Of a stretch of DNA of 64,000 nt, positions 22,191-33,929 are shown piece by piece. Source of the stretch: Glandiceps talaboti (Eukaryota > Hemichordata > Enteropneusta > Spengelidae); contig NC_135567.1 in NCBI RefSeq assembly GCF_964340395.1, positions 19,420,306 to 19,484,305 of the forward strand, written 5' to 3'. Under the pieces are notes generated by a model. It did no database searches. It was not told the origin of the DNA and saw nothing but the letters and a program-made list of their open reading frames with translations. Both the position numbers and the translations under genes were made by a program. Within the stretch, counting starts at the first letter, position 1, and each line of letters opens with the position of its first letter.

Positions 22191-23147
22191 TCAAACTAGA
22201 TCATTAGCATATGATTTTGTTTGTATCCTAGCAACCATTCTCCTTGCATAGAAGTCTCTGTATTCTTCTGGCAGCTCATCCAATGTCTTCAGAGCTCTGT
22301 CTAAAATTTGCATAGCTCTGCTTGCTGCAGTTGGGTCCTTGTTGCCATAGAGATCCTTATTGTCATAGCAACTAGCAGCTAGATGTTTCCAGAATACATT
22401 CACAGCAATACCGAATTCTAGCGATATTACGTTATGGAACCACATCGCTGGGATGAATAGAACATCTCCCGGTTGTAGCATACTTTCGTACCACGTCACG
22501 TTCGCAAAATTCGGATATTTGTCTAAATCAGGGTTGTCGATGTCGAGGACTTGCGATTTGTCTCCTACGAGGTACAGGTTTGTTGCCTCTCGTGGACTGA
22601 ACAATACCGCCCTCTTGTGGCCACTAACTTGTATTAATGCGTTATCCATGACATCATAATGTGTCCACAGTTGCGTGCCTGGTGACGCGATTCGAAATAC
22701 ACTAGAAAAGAATTGATCATCAGTGAAAAACTTCGGAAACTTTATATCATCCGCCAACGTTTCAAATTGTTTTTTGACGTCAGCGATGTCTTTCCTTGTG
22801 TCGTTTCCTAACGATCGTAAATAATATTTCTCATCGGGATGAACGAAATAATCAGTCTGTTTTACTTGTGACGCTCTTTTGACTAACTCACTGAACGTTA
22901 ACGTCCTATATGCAAAATTCTTGTTAATGAAATCCATTTCTGGTGTTGGACTGACATGAACTTTGACCTCTTGGGATCCGCCATTTTGACAGAGAAAATC
23001 TGTCGTCCACTTTTCTTTACATGCCCCGATATCTAATCCTCGCAAGACTACAGGAAGTCTTTTTGGATAGATTTCTTGAACAAACTCTTCCTCTGTGATG
23101 TTTTCATGCACTTGAACTTGCAGTTTTTTTGGTTGATGAGTTGACAT
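22191..23147 (-). CDS. TYW5: tRNA wybutosine-synthesizing protein 5 (JmjC hydroxylase)
   Basis: Encodes a 318-residue Fe(II)/2-oxoglutarate-dependent oxygenase that hydroxylates the wybutosine precursor side chain (yW-72) at position 37 of tRNA-Phe. The protein aligns end to end with the vertebrate TYW5 family (human about 315 residues). The JmjC metal triad is visible: [10 protein letters not shown] gives His163 and Asp165, and [10 protein letters not shown] gives His238. The family signature [20 protein letters not shown] and the ending [16 protein letters not shown] are present. The start is the Met of [10 protein letters not shown]; an upstream in-frame Met would add 40 residues with no family counterpart, and an acceptor-like ttttcacag at about 23207 suggests that stretch is 5' UTR or intron. 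The whole coding region is one exon, which is unusual for this family. No frameshift or lost catalytic residue is seen. Confidence 0.93.
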   Translation of the reverse strand: MSTHQPKKLQVQVHENITEEEFVQEIYPKRLPVVLRGLDIGACKEKWTTDFLCQNGGSQEVKVHVSPTPEMDFINKNFAYRTLTFSELVKRASQVKQTDYFVHPDEKYYLRSLGNDTRKDIADVKKQFETLADDIKFPKFFTDDQFFSSVFRIASPGTQLWTHYDVMDNALIQVSGHKRAVLFSPREATNLYLVGDKSQVLDIDNPDLDKYPNFANVTWYESMLQPGDVLFIPAMWFHNVISLEFGIAVNVFWKHLAASCYDNKDLYGNKDPTAASRAMQILDRALKTLDELPEEYRDFYARRMVARIQTKSYANDLV

Positions 23148-23199
23148 TGTCGTCGTCTCAAAACACAGCCAATAGCGCCCTCTATGTGGTAATGTGGAT

Positions 23200-23222
23200 A
23201 TGACAACTGTGAAAACAAAATC
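23200..23222 (-). promoter_or_regulatory. Candidate splice acceptor in the TYW5 5' UTR
   Basis: On the minus strand 'gattttgttttcacag' forms a good polypyrimidine tract plus AG about 60 bases before the chosen start codon. It would make the 40-residue upstream extension partly intronic. A matching donor could be the one at 25512-25517. Confidence 0.45.
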
Positions 23223-23309
23223 CAAGAACAACATGAGGAAAGAGCTGGTACTAACGTACGACTCCAATCACAAAATGTCTTATTTTGGTACAGGATCATC
23301 TCAATCACT

Positions 23310-23500
23310 AAGAAGCACGAGGTTTAACAATTGGCCATCGACAACCAATTGAAATTGGTTCCCTATTTAATATGTCCAATCACAAAATGTCTTATTTAGG
23401 TTTTGGTTCCAGTCAGATACTATCTAGCCTAAGAAAGGCTATCATTGGAGAATGAAATTCTCCTCGATAGAAAAAAGTATACATCACGCTGGAACATTCA
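23310..23500 (+). repeat. Dispersed ~175-bp repeat, copy 1
   Basis: Nearly identical to 50345-50515. It contains two adjacent perfect short hairpins (AGCCTAAGAAAGGCT and GGAGAATGAAATTCTCC). A fragment of its 'aatcacaaaatgtcttattt' part also lies at 23262-23290. No inverted terminal repeats or tail were identified, so its class is unknown. Confidence 0.7.
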
Positions 23501-23504
23501 ACAA

Positions 23505-24920
23505 GCTATATTGTGTAAGTATTTACTTTGAAATGTTTTGTTATTGTACAAAGACTGGAAATCCACTGTAGTTTACCAGAATTCATCGTCTATTTATCAC
23601 CAGGGTTTTAAAATCTTAAAGTGGCACGTTTTTACTCAAGTGAAAATACTTTGATAATAACCTCAACTAAGCTATTTTAAATGATTTGAATCTCGATGCA
23701 TACTTCCTGTAACGTTACGATTGTCTTCAGACATTGTTCAACCAGTTACTTGTATCGTAGGGATTACCTGAACATTCCTGATACGTATGATAAATGACAT
23801 CATCAGATAATTTATGGGTTATATCTTGATACCAGGTTTGAGTTCAGTCAATGGAAAGTGATGGTACAAAACAAACGACACAAACCGATGGAAATAGAAG
23901 TAAATAAAGGCATCTAGAAGCTTTCACCACATCAGATTTTAATCAGATTGGGGTGTGGGTTACTAGGCTTGGATGGCGTGACAGGATCATACAGCATAAG
24001 TGGTACTGTAGGGGGGTTAATGGCATTGTGTCCACACTTGTTGCCATGGATACTATGATACTTACACTAACACAATCATTTTTCACCAGGTGTTCAGCAA
24101 GGTTTAATATTCAAATTTCATGTCTTCTTATTGTGGTATACAACCTGTAGGAGTAAGAAAACAGACTTGGTTATTTTCAGCCAAAGTTTTAGTACCGAGT
24201 TAGATTGTGATTGTATATCACGTTGCTGTGGAACTGTCAAGGCTTTCCCAGTCAGTCAACAGGCTATCCTGGAGTCACCTAGGCCCGGCAAACATAACAC
24301 CTGCAGGCGCCACGACTTTTTGAGTCATTACTCCAGGAGTCCCCCAAATCCACACTCATCTTTTTTTCTTGATTTCAGAATGAATATGTATTCAAACTCT
24401 CCCTGAACTCACCCCTATGGTAGGCCTGAAGTTAATCACCAATTCATGGCTATGAAAATGTAAAACTTCATCAGTTACAACATTCATGCCACACTGCTAT
24501 CAAAGAAGTCCGACAGAGCTGGACAACATGACATATCTTATGAGCTAACCAGCCATTGAAATCATTGCTATGGTAACATGTATAATGCTGAGCATGAATT
24601 CAAAATGGTATGCCTGATATCAGAATGAAAATGTCGAACCAAGATCAGAATATTACTAAGCGATAAATATTGTAACATCACAATTTTCAGTTAGCAATTT
24701 TGTCATCATTTCTCAGTTAATGTTGATGGTATGCGATGATAGTGAACCCTAGTGTATTTGGAGATGAGATACAAGTTCAGGTCTACACTGAAAGATTCAT
24801 GGCTGGATAAAGTTAGTCTCAGATTCGGATTAAAAATCAGATTGGAAACTAAAAATGACACTAATCTCATATTCAGCCTCACATATTCATTTGAGGTCCG
24901 CAAGTCGCAACTATAATGAT
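23505..24920. other. Intergenic or intron DNA without a recognised gene
   Basis: No exon is supported. The phrase ATCAGATTTTAATCAGATTG at 23931-23950 is an isolated terminal fragment of the Mutator-like family described at 20460. Short open frames near 24131-24406 have no recognisable domain. Confidence 0.4.
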
Positions 24921-24921
24921 A

Positions 24922-25030
24922 TTAAAGTGGCCATATGGATGAGGATTGGGTATTTATTTTGGATTTGTTTAATTTATAAAACAATTTTATCATGGCATCC
25001 TACTTGGAAAATCAATGTGAAAGTTAAACA
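24922..25030. repeat. One arm of the 26-kb foldback family
   Basis: About 110 bases ('tggatgaggattgggt', 'aatttataaaacaatttt', 'atcatggcatcctact') match the left arm of the inverted repeat at 25815-26127, in the same orientation. No second arm is present here. Confidence 0.6.
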
Positions 25031-25099
25031 ACATACGTCACTCAATACATCCAAGCTCTCTTTATCTTCAAACGGCCCAGTATAACTTGCATCGCAATT

Positions 25100-25365
25100 G
25101 GCCAAACCACTAGATTAGTTCCTATACAGTATCGTTACCATTTACAAAATGTACACCTCCACTCACACATCGCCAATAGTTTCCCTTCACAAACCAGCTC
25201 AAAATGTTGAGGGTTCCTGTCTGTATGTAACAACCACATAGTTGTTTATCTCTACCCTAACTACTACACAACCTGGTTGAATTTAATCCATGTTCGGAGC
25301 CCCATTCCCGCCTCATACGTTTTAGTTAGAAACCACGTGGGCATCCAGACTACACAACCACGTGG
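25100..25365. repeat. Dispersed repeat shared with 58615-58760
   Basis: Phrases 'agttcctatacagtatcgtt', 'accatttaca' and, further on, 'gttagaaaccacgt' with 'gcatccagactac' occur in the same order at 58615-58760. No coding function is apparent. Confidence 0.5.
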
Positions 25366-25517
25366 TCGTGGTAGGCTAGCCATTTTGTTTTGAGAAGCAA
25401 CTTGAACTGGTCTGGAGAATTCCAAAATCCAATCGCTTCGAACAAAAATATAACCACTGTAACGAACCACTGACGGCACAAATACATAATGTACGTTATT
25501 ACGAGTAGGATACTTAC

Positions 25518-25650
25518 GTTCTAATTATATGATCGCTTCAAATTTCGGTGATATCACCACAAAGCTGTTGTGCTGCGATGCTACTTGTGATCTGAGCAGC
25601 TGATTGACCGTTGACCTACCTGTGCAAAATGATCGCACGGGGGCGCTGTA
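25518..25650 (-). other. Candidate 5' UTR exon / promoter region of TYW5
   Basis: On the minus strand 'aattagaac' is followed by a consensus donor gtaagtat (25512-25517), and a second donor-like gtaggt lies at about 25617-25622. The region is relatively unique and CpG-bearing. A splice from here to the acceptor near 23207 would give TYW5 a 5' UTR exon with an intron of about 2.3 kb. No transcript evidence is available. Confidence 0.3.
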
Positions 25651-25814
25651 CACCACAAAAGTGTTGACGATCACAGAATCAAGGGGGGGGGGGGGGTCGA
25701 GTTCTCACTCCACAGGGACCTCGAGCCAGAACCCGTATTACAAATAAAGACATAAATAAACAAACAAACAAATAATATGTGCATGGGTAAATGAAATTTC
25801 ATTTCAGATTGATG

Positions 25815-26127
25815 GATTACTATTATGTGGAAGTATGGATGAGGATTGGGTTGGATTTTCAATTTATAAAACAATTTTATCATGGCATCCTACTCGAAAA
25901 ATCAATTTGAAACAACTTATGCTAAGTCCTTGTTTGTAACTCAATAAATTACAAGACTAATAAATATGTAAAAAGGTTTGTTATTGTACGTACAATAACA
26001 AACCTTTTTACATATTTATTAGTCTTGTAATTTATTGAGTTAAAAACTCAGACTTGGCATAAGTTGTTCCACACTGATTTTCTAGTAGGAAGCCATGATA
26101 AAATTGTGTTGTTAATTAAAAATCCAC
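25815..26127. mobile_element. Foldback element with a 106-bp perfect palindrome core
   Basis: Positions 25937-26042 read identically on both strands: two 53-base arms meet at TAC|GTA between 25989 and 25990 without a spacer. Outside this, arms continue with moderate mismatch ('acaacttatgctaagtc', 'acaattttatcatggc') to roughly 25852 and 26127. A one-arm relative lies at 24922-25030. Probably a foldback or MITE-type element. It is not coding. Confidence 0.8.
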
Positions 26128-26129
26128 AA

Positions 26130-26745
26130 GGTGAGCTGGACTGTAACATAAATAGGCACACCATTGTTTAACTAGGCCGGCCAAAAAAAAGAATTGTTTC
26201 TGGTCAAGACAGTTTGTCTAAAATGGTGCAAAGACGTGATACTTTATTCTCAACAAAACGGTCACTCAGTCTACTATTTATGGCAGTTACTGTTCTTTTT
26301 ATTTAGTACTTTAGAGCAAGTGTGTATGTGGGGTAGATGTCATTTACTTGTTCATGATTGGTTCTGCAGTTGTCTTCACTGAAGTAGAGAGGGTTATTTT
26401 TATGTTTCCCCACGGATCTGCAGACTGCATGGGCTGGACAAACACGGAAAAAAGACCAACACGGGTATTTATGTGATGCACACACTGGAAACAATTTTTT
26501 TTTTATTTGAGGGGGGGGGGGGGGCCTTGAGGGTTTAGCTTTAAAGTGACAATGTTCACACCATTATATACTTTCCACACTCTCACAAATCACACGAAAG
26601 CAGATAATTCTCAGTTTAATAACTTCTTGATCTCCCTTCTCACATACAGCAATAGAAAGGTGGGATACATTATAAGGCTGCAATGGTGCAACTTTGATAC
26701 ACATCTAATCATTGCCTGACGAGTTAAGGGGTATGTCTTCTGCCT
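26130..26745. other. Non-coding, no recognised gene
   Basis: No supported exon. Includes a G run at about 26511-26523. Confidence 0.35.
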
Positions 26746-26754
26746 GAAAAAAAT

Positions 26755-27420
26755 GGGGTGGGGGGGGGGGGGGGTGGTAGCATTAATGATCGTTTCTTTT
26801 CCCACTTCTTCGGGGTGGAGTGGATATTATGAACCATTCCATGCCATGAAGATTGGTGTTGTAGGGGTACATGTACTGACAGAAAGGGGTGGGGTACATC
26901 TTCTGACCGCTAGGGAGCACACTTCCATACATATCTCTCCTCTCCTACTTTCACTGGTTGGAGTGGATATGAATGAACCATTCCATGACACTAAGATTGG
27001 TTTTGTAGGGGTACATGTACTGACAGAAAGGGGTGGGGTACATCTTCTGACTGCTCGGGAGCACACTTCCATACATATCTCTCCTCTCCTACTTTCACTG
27101 GTTGAAGTGGATATGAATGAACCATTCCATGACACTAAGATTGGTGTTGTAGGGGTACATGTACTGACAGAAAGGGGTGGGGTAGATCTTCTGACTGCTA
27201 GGGAGCAGACTTCCATACATATCTCTCCTCTCCTACTTTCACTGGTCGAAGTGGACATGAATGAACCATTCCATGACATTATGATAGGGGTACATGTACT
27301 GACGGCAAGGGGTAGGTGTGGGGGTACATATTTTGACTGTAAATGGACAGGCTTCTGTACATATCTCTACTCTCCCACTGGTTGACATGATTATGAATAG
27401 ATTATTCCACGTTAATATTG
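26755..27420. repeat. 144-bp tandem repeat, about four copies
   Basis: Units start with 'gaatgaaccattccatgaca' (26971 and 27115, exactly 144 bases apart) and contain 'gtacatgtactgacag'. Because 144 is divisible by three, both strands stay open for 150-210 codons, which mimics a repeat protein. Drift affects silent and coding positions alike and no start or splice context supports translation. Confidence 0.85.
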
Positions 27421-27589
27421 TTGTAAGGGGTAAATTGAGCATTCATTATATGTAGCCTCATTATGTAGGTGTATTCCATTCACTCCATTGTTCATATCTA
27501 TAACTGTTAGTGGTCTGGAAGGTATACCATGTCATGGCGCCCTCTAGCATCGACCTAGCACAGAGACTTGTCTTGGTGTTATCTCTGAC

Positions 27590-27700
27590 AACAAGCTCTC
27601 TACACTCATGGTGTTGAGTTTCTTGAGATAGTACCAAAACAAGTCTCTGGGTACTGAGAGTTTCTTGAGATAGTAACGCCAAGACAAGTCTCTGGGCTGG
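27590..27700. repeat. Dispersed 'tttcttgagatagta' repeat
   Basis: Three copies of 'gtttcttgagatagta' or its variants with 'agacaagtctctgggt', also found at 20080-20180. Non-coding. Confidence 0.5.
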
Positions 27701-27769
27701 CATCTGCCTACCACTCAGTAAGAGCAAAAAGGCACTGCCTTTGTTTATGCATTCTTGAATAACATCCGT

Positions 27770-28125
27770 TACTGTACCCATGGTTACCAGCAGCCAATCA
27801 ACTGATACACAAACATCCATCACTGTAACCATAGTTACCAGCAGCCAATCACCTGATACACAAACATCCATCACCACACACATCTACCACTGTAACCATG
27901 GTTACCAGTAGCACATCATTTGACACACCCATCACTATAACCATGATTACTATCAGCCAATCAATTGACACACACCTACCACTGTAACCACAGTTACGAG
28001 TAGCATATCATTTGACACACCCATCACTATAACCATGGTTACTATCAGCCAATCAATTGACTAAAACCTACCACTGTAACCACGGTTACCACCAATGAAT
28101 CAAATTACACATGTACCACAGTTAA
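27770..28125. repeat. Degenerate ~60-bp tandem repeat
   Basis: About six drifting units with 'cactgtaaccatggttacca', 'cagccaatca' and 'tgacacac'. Confidence 0.75.
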
Positions 28126-28144
28126 CATCATCCAACACTAAAGA

Positions 28145-28830
28145 CAGTCCTTACTGACGCAATGACTGGGAATGACTTCTATCTTACTGACGGAATGACT
28201 TCCATCTTACTGACGCAATGACTTCCATCTTACTGACGCAATGACTTCCATCTTACTGACGCAATGACTGGGAATGACTTCTATCTTACTGACGGAATGA
28301 CTTCCATCTTACTGACGCAATGACTGGGAATGACTTCTATCTTACTGACGGAATGACTTCCATCTTACTGACGGAATGACTTCCATCTTACTGACGCAAT
28401 GACTTCCATCTTACTGACACAATGACTGGGATTGACTTCCATCTTACTGACGCAATGACTTCCATCTTACTGACGCAATGACTTCCATCTTACTGACGCA
28501 ATGACTTCCATCTTACTGACGCAATGACTTCCATCTTACTGACGCAATGACTGGGAATGACTTCTATCTTACTGACGGAATGACTTCCATCTTACTGACG
28601 CAATGACTTCCATCTTACTGACGCAATGACTGGGAATGACTTCTATCTTACTGACGGAATGACTTCCATCTTACTGACGCAATGACTGGGAATGACTTCT
28701 ATCTCACTGACGGAATGACTTCCATCTTACTGACGGAATGACTTCCATCTTACTGACGGAATGACTTCCATCTTACTGACGCAATGACTTCCATCTTACT
28801 GACGCAATGACTGGGAATGACTTCCATCGT
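28145..28830. repeat. 23/33-bp composite minisatellite
   Basis: A 23-base unit ('atcttactgacgcaatgact' plus tcc) alternates with a 33-base variant that inserts 'gggaatgact'. Sites alternate between gacgcaatg and gacggaatg. Blocks of the same order recur, so there is a higher-order structure. Confidence 0.92.
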
Positions 28831-29079
28831 ATGTTTGAATAAATATTTTATTCTTTTGGTAAACACAAAAACCCTCCATATTCAGAACTGACTTCAAATA
28901 TTAATTTGGTTATACAAGTGTGTTTGACTTGGACTACTACAAATTTTAACAATTTTTTTTTTCTCTCTCTTCAAAGAACATTACTAATACATTGTTGGAA
29001 AGCGCTGGCTGTACGCTACACTACAGCAGATTTCATGTTGGTGTCGGGGAGCGTACAAAACCCATCACACCACATAGGA

Positions 29080-30165
29080 GTCTACCGCTATGCTCAGTGC
29101 GGTGTATGTCTACCGCTAAGCGATGAGCAGTGTATGTCTACCACTAACTGATATGCAGTGTACGTCTACCGCTAAGCTATGCGCAGTGTACGTCTACCGC
29201 TAAGTTATGTACGGTGTATGTCTACCGCAAAGCGATATGCAGTGTATGTCTACCACTAACCGATATGCAGTGTATGTCTACCACTAACCGATATGCAGTG
29301 TATGTCTACCACTAACCGATATGCAGTGTACGTCTACCGCTAACTGATATGCAGTGTATGTCTACCGCTAAGCTATGCGCAGTGTACGTCTACCGCTAAG
29401 TTATGTACGGTGTATGTCTACCGCAAAGCGATATGCAGTGTATGTCTACTGTAAGCGATATGCAGTGTATGTCTACCACTAAGTGATGCGCAGTTTACGT
29501 CTACCACTAAGTGATATGCAGTATATGTCTACTGCTATGCTTAGTGCGATTTATATCTACCACTAAGGTTTGAGCGGTTTACATCATCTGCTATGAGTAG
29601 TGTATATAAGTTGTGTGTAGTGTACATCTACATCTACCTCTATGCTATGTGTGGTTTACATCTCCTGCTTAGCCATGGGCAGAGCACATCTACCGCAATG
29701 TTGTGCGCGATTAACGTCTACTGCTAAGCTTCGAGCAGGTTAGGTGTACTGCGATGTGTGGCTTGCGTCTACAGCTAAGCTATGTGTGGTGTACATCTAC
29801 CGCTAAGCTATGTGCTAAGCTTCGAGCAGGTTAGGTGTACTGCGATGTGTGGCTTGCGTCTACAGCTAAGCTATGTGTGGTGTACATCTACCGCTAAGCT
29901 ATGTGCGGTATACATCTACCGCTAAACTATATGCTAAGCTTTGTGTGGTGTAGTCTACCACTAAGCTAGCGGTTTACGTGTACTGCGAAGTGTGGCTTAC
30001 AGCTACCGCTAAGCTATGTGCGGTGTACATCTACTGCTAAGCTTCTAGCGGTTTACGTATACTGCGAAGTGTGGCTTATGTCTACCGCTAAGCTATGTGC
30101 GGCGTACATCTACCGCTAAGCTATATGCGGCGTACGTCTACCGCTATGCTGTGTGCAGTTTACAC
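29080..30165. repeat. 28-bp diverged minisatellite
   Basis: Nearly forty units of about 28 bases with 'gtctaccgctaagc' and 'atgtgcggtgtac'. The left part is more homogeneous (several exact 'ccactaaccgatatgcag' units). An exact block near 29705-29790 is repeated at 29815-29900. Confidence 0.9.
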
Positions 30166-30169
30166 ACAA

Positions 30170-31180
30170 ATCAAGATACATGAAAAAGTGTTAGCTAGGA
30201 ACACCAAATGCAAGACTCTGACCCAAATCAGGCACTGTCCAAGTTTCCAACAAAAGACAACCATTCTTATAAACAGCGCCCTCTATCAATTATTTAAAGT
30301 AGAGCGCACTCTAGTGGCAACCTTTAAATGGTCATGTGACCAGAAATCAGCTGAAATTTTTGTGAAGTAGAAAGAATTGTGAAAAGTTTTGATTTTTGGT
30401 TCTGCAAAGAAATACTTTTGTTGCACAGAAATATTTGACGCTCTCTTCCGACAATATTGTGAGATGGTAATGTTCTACACTGGCAAAGATGGCGGGCGTT
30501 AGGTTTCGCCACAAGATGTCGTGCTACTTTTTAACAGAACAGGGTTCTCTTTATAAAAAATGGTTGACACATGCCATACAAAAGAGAATACAAACCAACA
30601 TGTTACGTTCAGCTAAAAAAAAGACATGGTAATCTCTGTAAAGTTTGAATTCCGACATTTTTCGGTGAAAACGTTGACAGTGCCCAGAGTGTGAAAAGAA
30701 CACCAGAGGAATCAGACATTTCTCTGTAACTCTAGAGTCTAACTATGTACGTTTACAAACTTTCAACGACATTTCTACAAATTTCCTAACTTTAGTCTTC
30801 TTTTTTTTTGATTTTTTTTTACAGAAAATCTAGACATAGCCGAGAGATCTCGCATGTTACTCGCATAAAACTGTGATATCTCTTAGCTGAAAAAAGGGAA
30901 GATTGAAACTACCACTGACCACAGCATCAAGGTGCATTATGGGAAATATGGCGCTTTAAAAAACACCTAAGAACAAGGTATATCAAAGAAATATTTCTAC
31001 ATAAAAGTATTTTCAAGCAACTCTCTTAAATCTGTGCTTGTGAGAAGGCTGATTTTTTTGCCCCTTGTGTTTGATAAAACTCAACTCGCAGGGTACTTTA
31101 TCCAGGCTGTACGATTCCTTCATTTTCTAAAAGCACCAAATCACTTGAGTACATTTATACAACTTTTGTCAGTACAATCA
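30170..31180. other. Non-repetitive intergenic DNA
   Basis: No long frame, splice-site pair or tandem structure is evident. A short 'aagatggcgggcg' stretch near 30485 resembles a YY1 site, but no exon was found next to it. Confidence 0.35.
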
Positions 31181-31194
31181 CTTTAAATCTGGGA

Positions 31195-32560
31195 TGCTTA
31201 TTTGCATATTCATGCTGTCGTGATCATTGCCTTATATGGTAATAATTTTTCTTTAGAAGAGAAATTTGCATATCATTATTTACATATTCATGACCTGTAG
31301 GTCCAAGCTCTGATTGGGTGAGATCTTCAAGCTCATGAATATGCAAATATTCATACCAATAGGGATTTCTGTGACATAATTCATAAATAGATATCACTAT
31401 AAACAAATAAATTTCTAAAATGTGTTCTGGTGGCAAAAAAAAGGATGTCACGTAAAAATATAGTTGTGACCTGATTAATGTGCGATATGACAGGGTTTGA
31501 GGCAGACAGCGACATAAGTTGGAGTGTCCGGAATGGTAACTATTAATTACAATAAATTGTTTTTTTCATTCACAAGCATCGGGAACAAAATTGGCATAAC
31601 TTTTGAGCATTTTTGATGAAATAACTTGATTTTATTTGTGCAGCAGTTACGTTATCAGATTCCTTCATTCTGTTATGAAAAGGTGAATAATTATGCAAAT
31701 TTCTTAGGAAATGTGAATAATTATGCAAATTTCTAAGTAAATATGAATAATTATGCAATTGCCATGAAAATGTGTGAATAATTATGCAATTTTTTGTGAA
31801 AATATGAATAATTATGCAAACTTCATTCGCACTGCCCCTTGTAAGTGTTAAGTCCGTGTGAATAATACTGACGATCGAAATATCAAATTTTACATGAATA
31901 TGATTGTATCTTTTACCGAATGGTTTTTCTTTTGACAAATGTTTGAATTTACATTGGCAAAACCTTATATAGCAAATTTGAGTACATTAGCCATTTAAAA
32001 GACTTGATGCGATTGGCTGACAAGTCAAAATCTTAATAAATACTGTGCATCTGACCAATCGTTGTTTAGTTCTTTTGAAGGCGAGACAAGTGGCAGTTTC
32101 TGTTTAATTGTATGTCAAAACTGGGCTTCCCGACTTCTATATTTTCATTATTGTCGCGAAATTGCAAAAAAGTACGGCAAAATATCTTGAAATGGTACGA
32201 ATATTTTTTTAAAAATAAAAATCTCTAATGGGGCAATGTCTAACTGTCTTATACAGCCTCTGTGGTAAAAAGGAAAAAAACAAACAAAAACAAATCTTGT
32301 TGTCATAACAACACAAACAGAGGAAGATTACGAAGTCTATGTAAACATTTATCATGTGTACAAAATTTGCATATGCACATCCTGGGTATTTGATTGGTCA
32401 ACATGTATGTATGCAAATTATTCACATACCAGTAAATTGAACACTGATTGGCACATTGTAGTATAAGTACTACATGAAACATCAATGCACGTTCCTGATT
32501 GGCTGATATAATTAGTCATGTATATGCAAATAATCTTCCACCTGATTGGCCTGGTACACT
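31195..32560. promoter_or_regulatory. Cluster of octamer and CCAAT motifs
   Basis: Eight exact octamers (ATGCAAAT or ATTTGCAT) lie at 31200, 31264, 31341, 31693, 31723, 32365, 32411 and 32524. Inverted CCAAT boxes (TGATTGG) lie at about 31311, 32390, 32446, 32498 and 32543. In the 32340-32560 part they alternate. Whether this is an enhancer or just a degenerate repeat cannot be told from sequence. Confidence 0.35.
31680..31825. repeat. ~31-bp tandem repeat, five copies
   Basis: Units contain 'tgaataattatgcaa' followed by 'atttct' variants. The first two keep a perfect octamer and the others have decayed versions. Confidence 0.75.
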
Positions 32561-32639
32561 GAAATGGCAACACTTGTTGCAGCAAGCATGAAGTTGTCAT
32601 GGTAATGGCAGTATTAGTTGGGTATCTATTTCCTCCACA

Positions 32640-33090
32640 TATCCTGGCAAAGCCATGTCAGTTTAACCTGACCACCCCCAACAGCAAATGTAATTTGGTA
32701 TATTCCAAAATACTTGCAAACAGCTGGACGATTACATTGTTGAATTTAGGGGAGGGATGATGTGTGGGAGTAAAATCACCTGACAACAGAATTGAAACGT
32801 CAAAATTACACCCTCTTGAACACTGAACATTGTTATTAGATGTTGTTCCCCAATATTTTCTTTGTCTAGCCAAGGAAAATATGAGTGACCTGAGGGGGCT
32901 TGTTACTACTATTTGTCTTTCAACTCATAATGACAACATCCCCTAGGTCATGATATTTTCCAGCTAACAGAAGAAAAGTGTTTAGGAATAATATAACTGT
33001 ACCCGCACAAGCATAATATATCGGGAAACATTACGATGATTTTAAATGTTTTGAGCACTGCATACCAATGTACACATGAATTATCATGAT
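32640..33090. other. Non-coding, no recognised gene
   Basis: No supported exon, repeat array or RNA gene seen. Confidence 0.3.
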
Positions 33091-33094
33091 GCAG

Positions 33095-33285
33095 AACAGC
33101 CATAAATACCATATTTTTGGTTTGAACATATTCAACTTAGTTTGTATAAATACCATATTTTTGGTTTGAACATGTTCAACTTGGTTTGTATAAATACCAT
33201 ATTTTTGGTTTGAACATGTTCAATTTGGTTTGTATAAATACAATATTTTTGGTTTGAACATGTTCAACTTGGTTTGTGTGAGCAA
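33095..33285. repeat. 44-bp... minisatellite, four copies
   Basis: Four copies of a unit of about 44-54 bases with 'taccatatttttggtttgaa' and 'catgttcaacttggtttg'. Confidence 0.85.
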
Positions 33286-33929
33286 CATGTACATTCTGAG
33301 GGTTTGACACAACTCTGTTGTCGATACTCTGTACAAATGAAGAAAAATTCTAAAACATTGTGAAAACTACTAAAAAATGTACATAAGAATTAAAAAAGTA
33401 AGAGGAGAGGAAAAATAAAGAACTCTGTCGTAAAGATTGGTTATTAATGATATGTGTAGATTGTTACAGGATTGAAACACATCCTTATAAGTTTTCAATG
33501 CAAAGTACACGAATTTGGTAGAGGCTGGCCTGTGAGGGCGCCCTCACATTTTGGATGAATGACATAACGTATTTTACTCAAGGTAGGGCTTTCAGTCAAA
33601 TATGAACGACCAAATTTCGATGCTGTCATCTCTAACATTAAACTTTAGGTCACTATGTAAGAGACTGCACAGACAAGTCTTCAATTTTCATCCCCCCCAC
33701 CCCCTGAATAAGAAATCCACCACAAGTAGACTCGATCACCATACTGAATAGCGCCCTCATAAGGTAGACTTTAGGTAACTTCATTGATGTATGAGGAATT
33801 GACTAACGTCTCCTTAAGTTGACATTATGTACCTCCCTCTATAAGTTAGGAATTTTGTTGTGGTGCCTCTCAATAAGTAGACTTTTAATGTGATCCTAAT
33901 GTACAATGAAATTTGATTGCAGCGCCCCC

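Noticed and set aside
23148-23267. 40-residue N-terminal extension of TYW5
   Set aside because: No counterpart in the family, low-quality composition, and a good splice acceptor lies inside it, so it is treated as UTR or intron.
23400-23470. Hammerhead ribozyme in the dispersed 175-bp unit
   Set aside because: The adjacent hairpins prompted the check, but the required CUGAUGA core is absent on both strands.
26753-27385. 210-codon plus-strand and 150-codon minus-strand frames
   Set aside because: 144-bp tandem repeat with length divisible by three; open on both strands at once, no domain or splice support.
28145-28830. CRISPR-like regular array
   Set aside because: Units are contiguous with no unique spacers and the context is eukaryotic. 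The same applies to all other arrays here.
31570-31938. 122-codon minus-strand frame rich in Ile, His, Asn and Tyr
   Set aside because: Runs through the ~31-bp 'aataattatgcaa' tandem repeat; no protein family resemblance.
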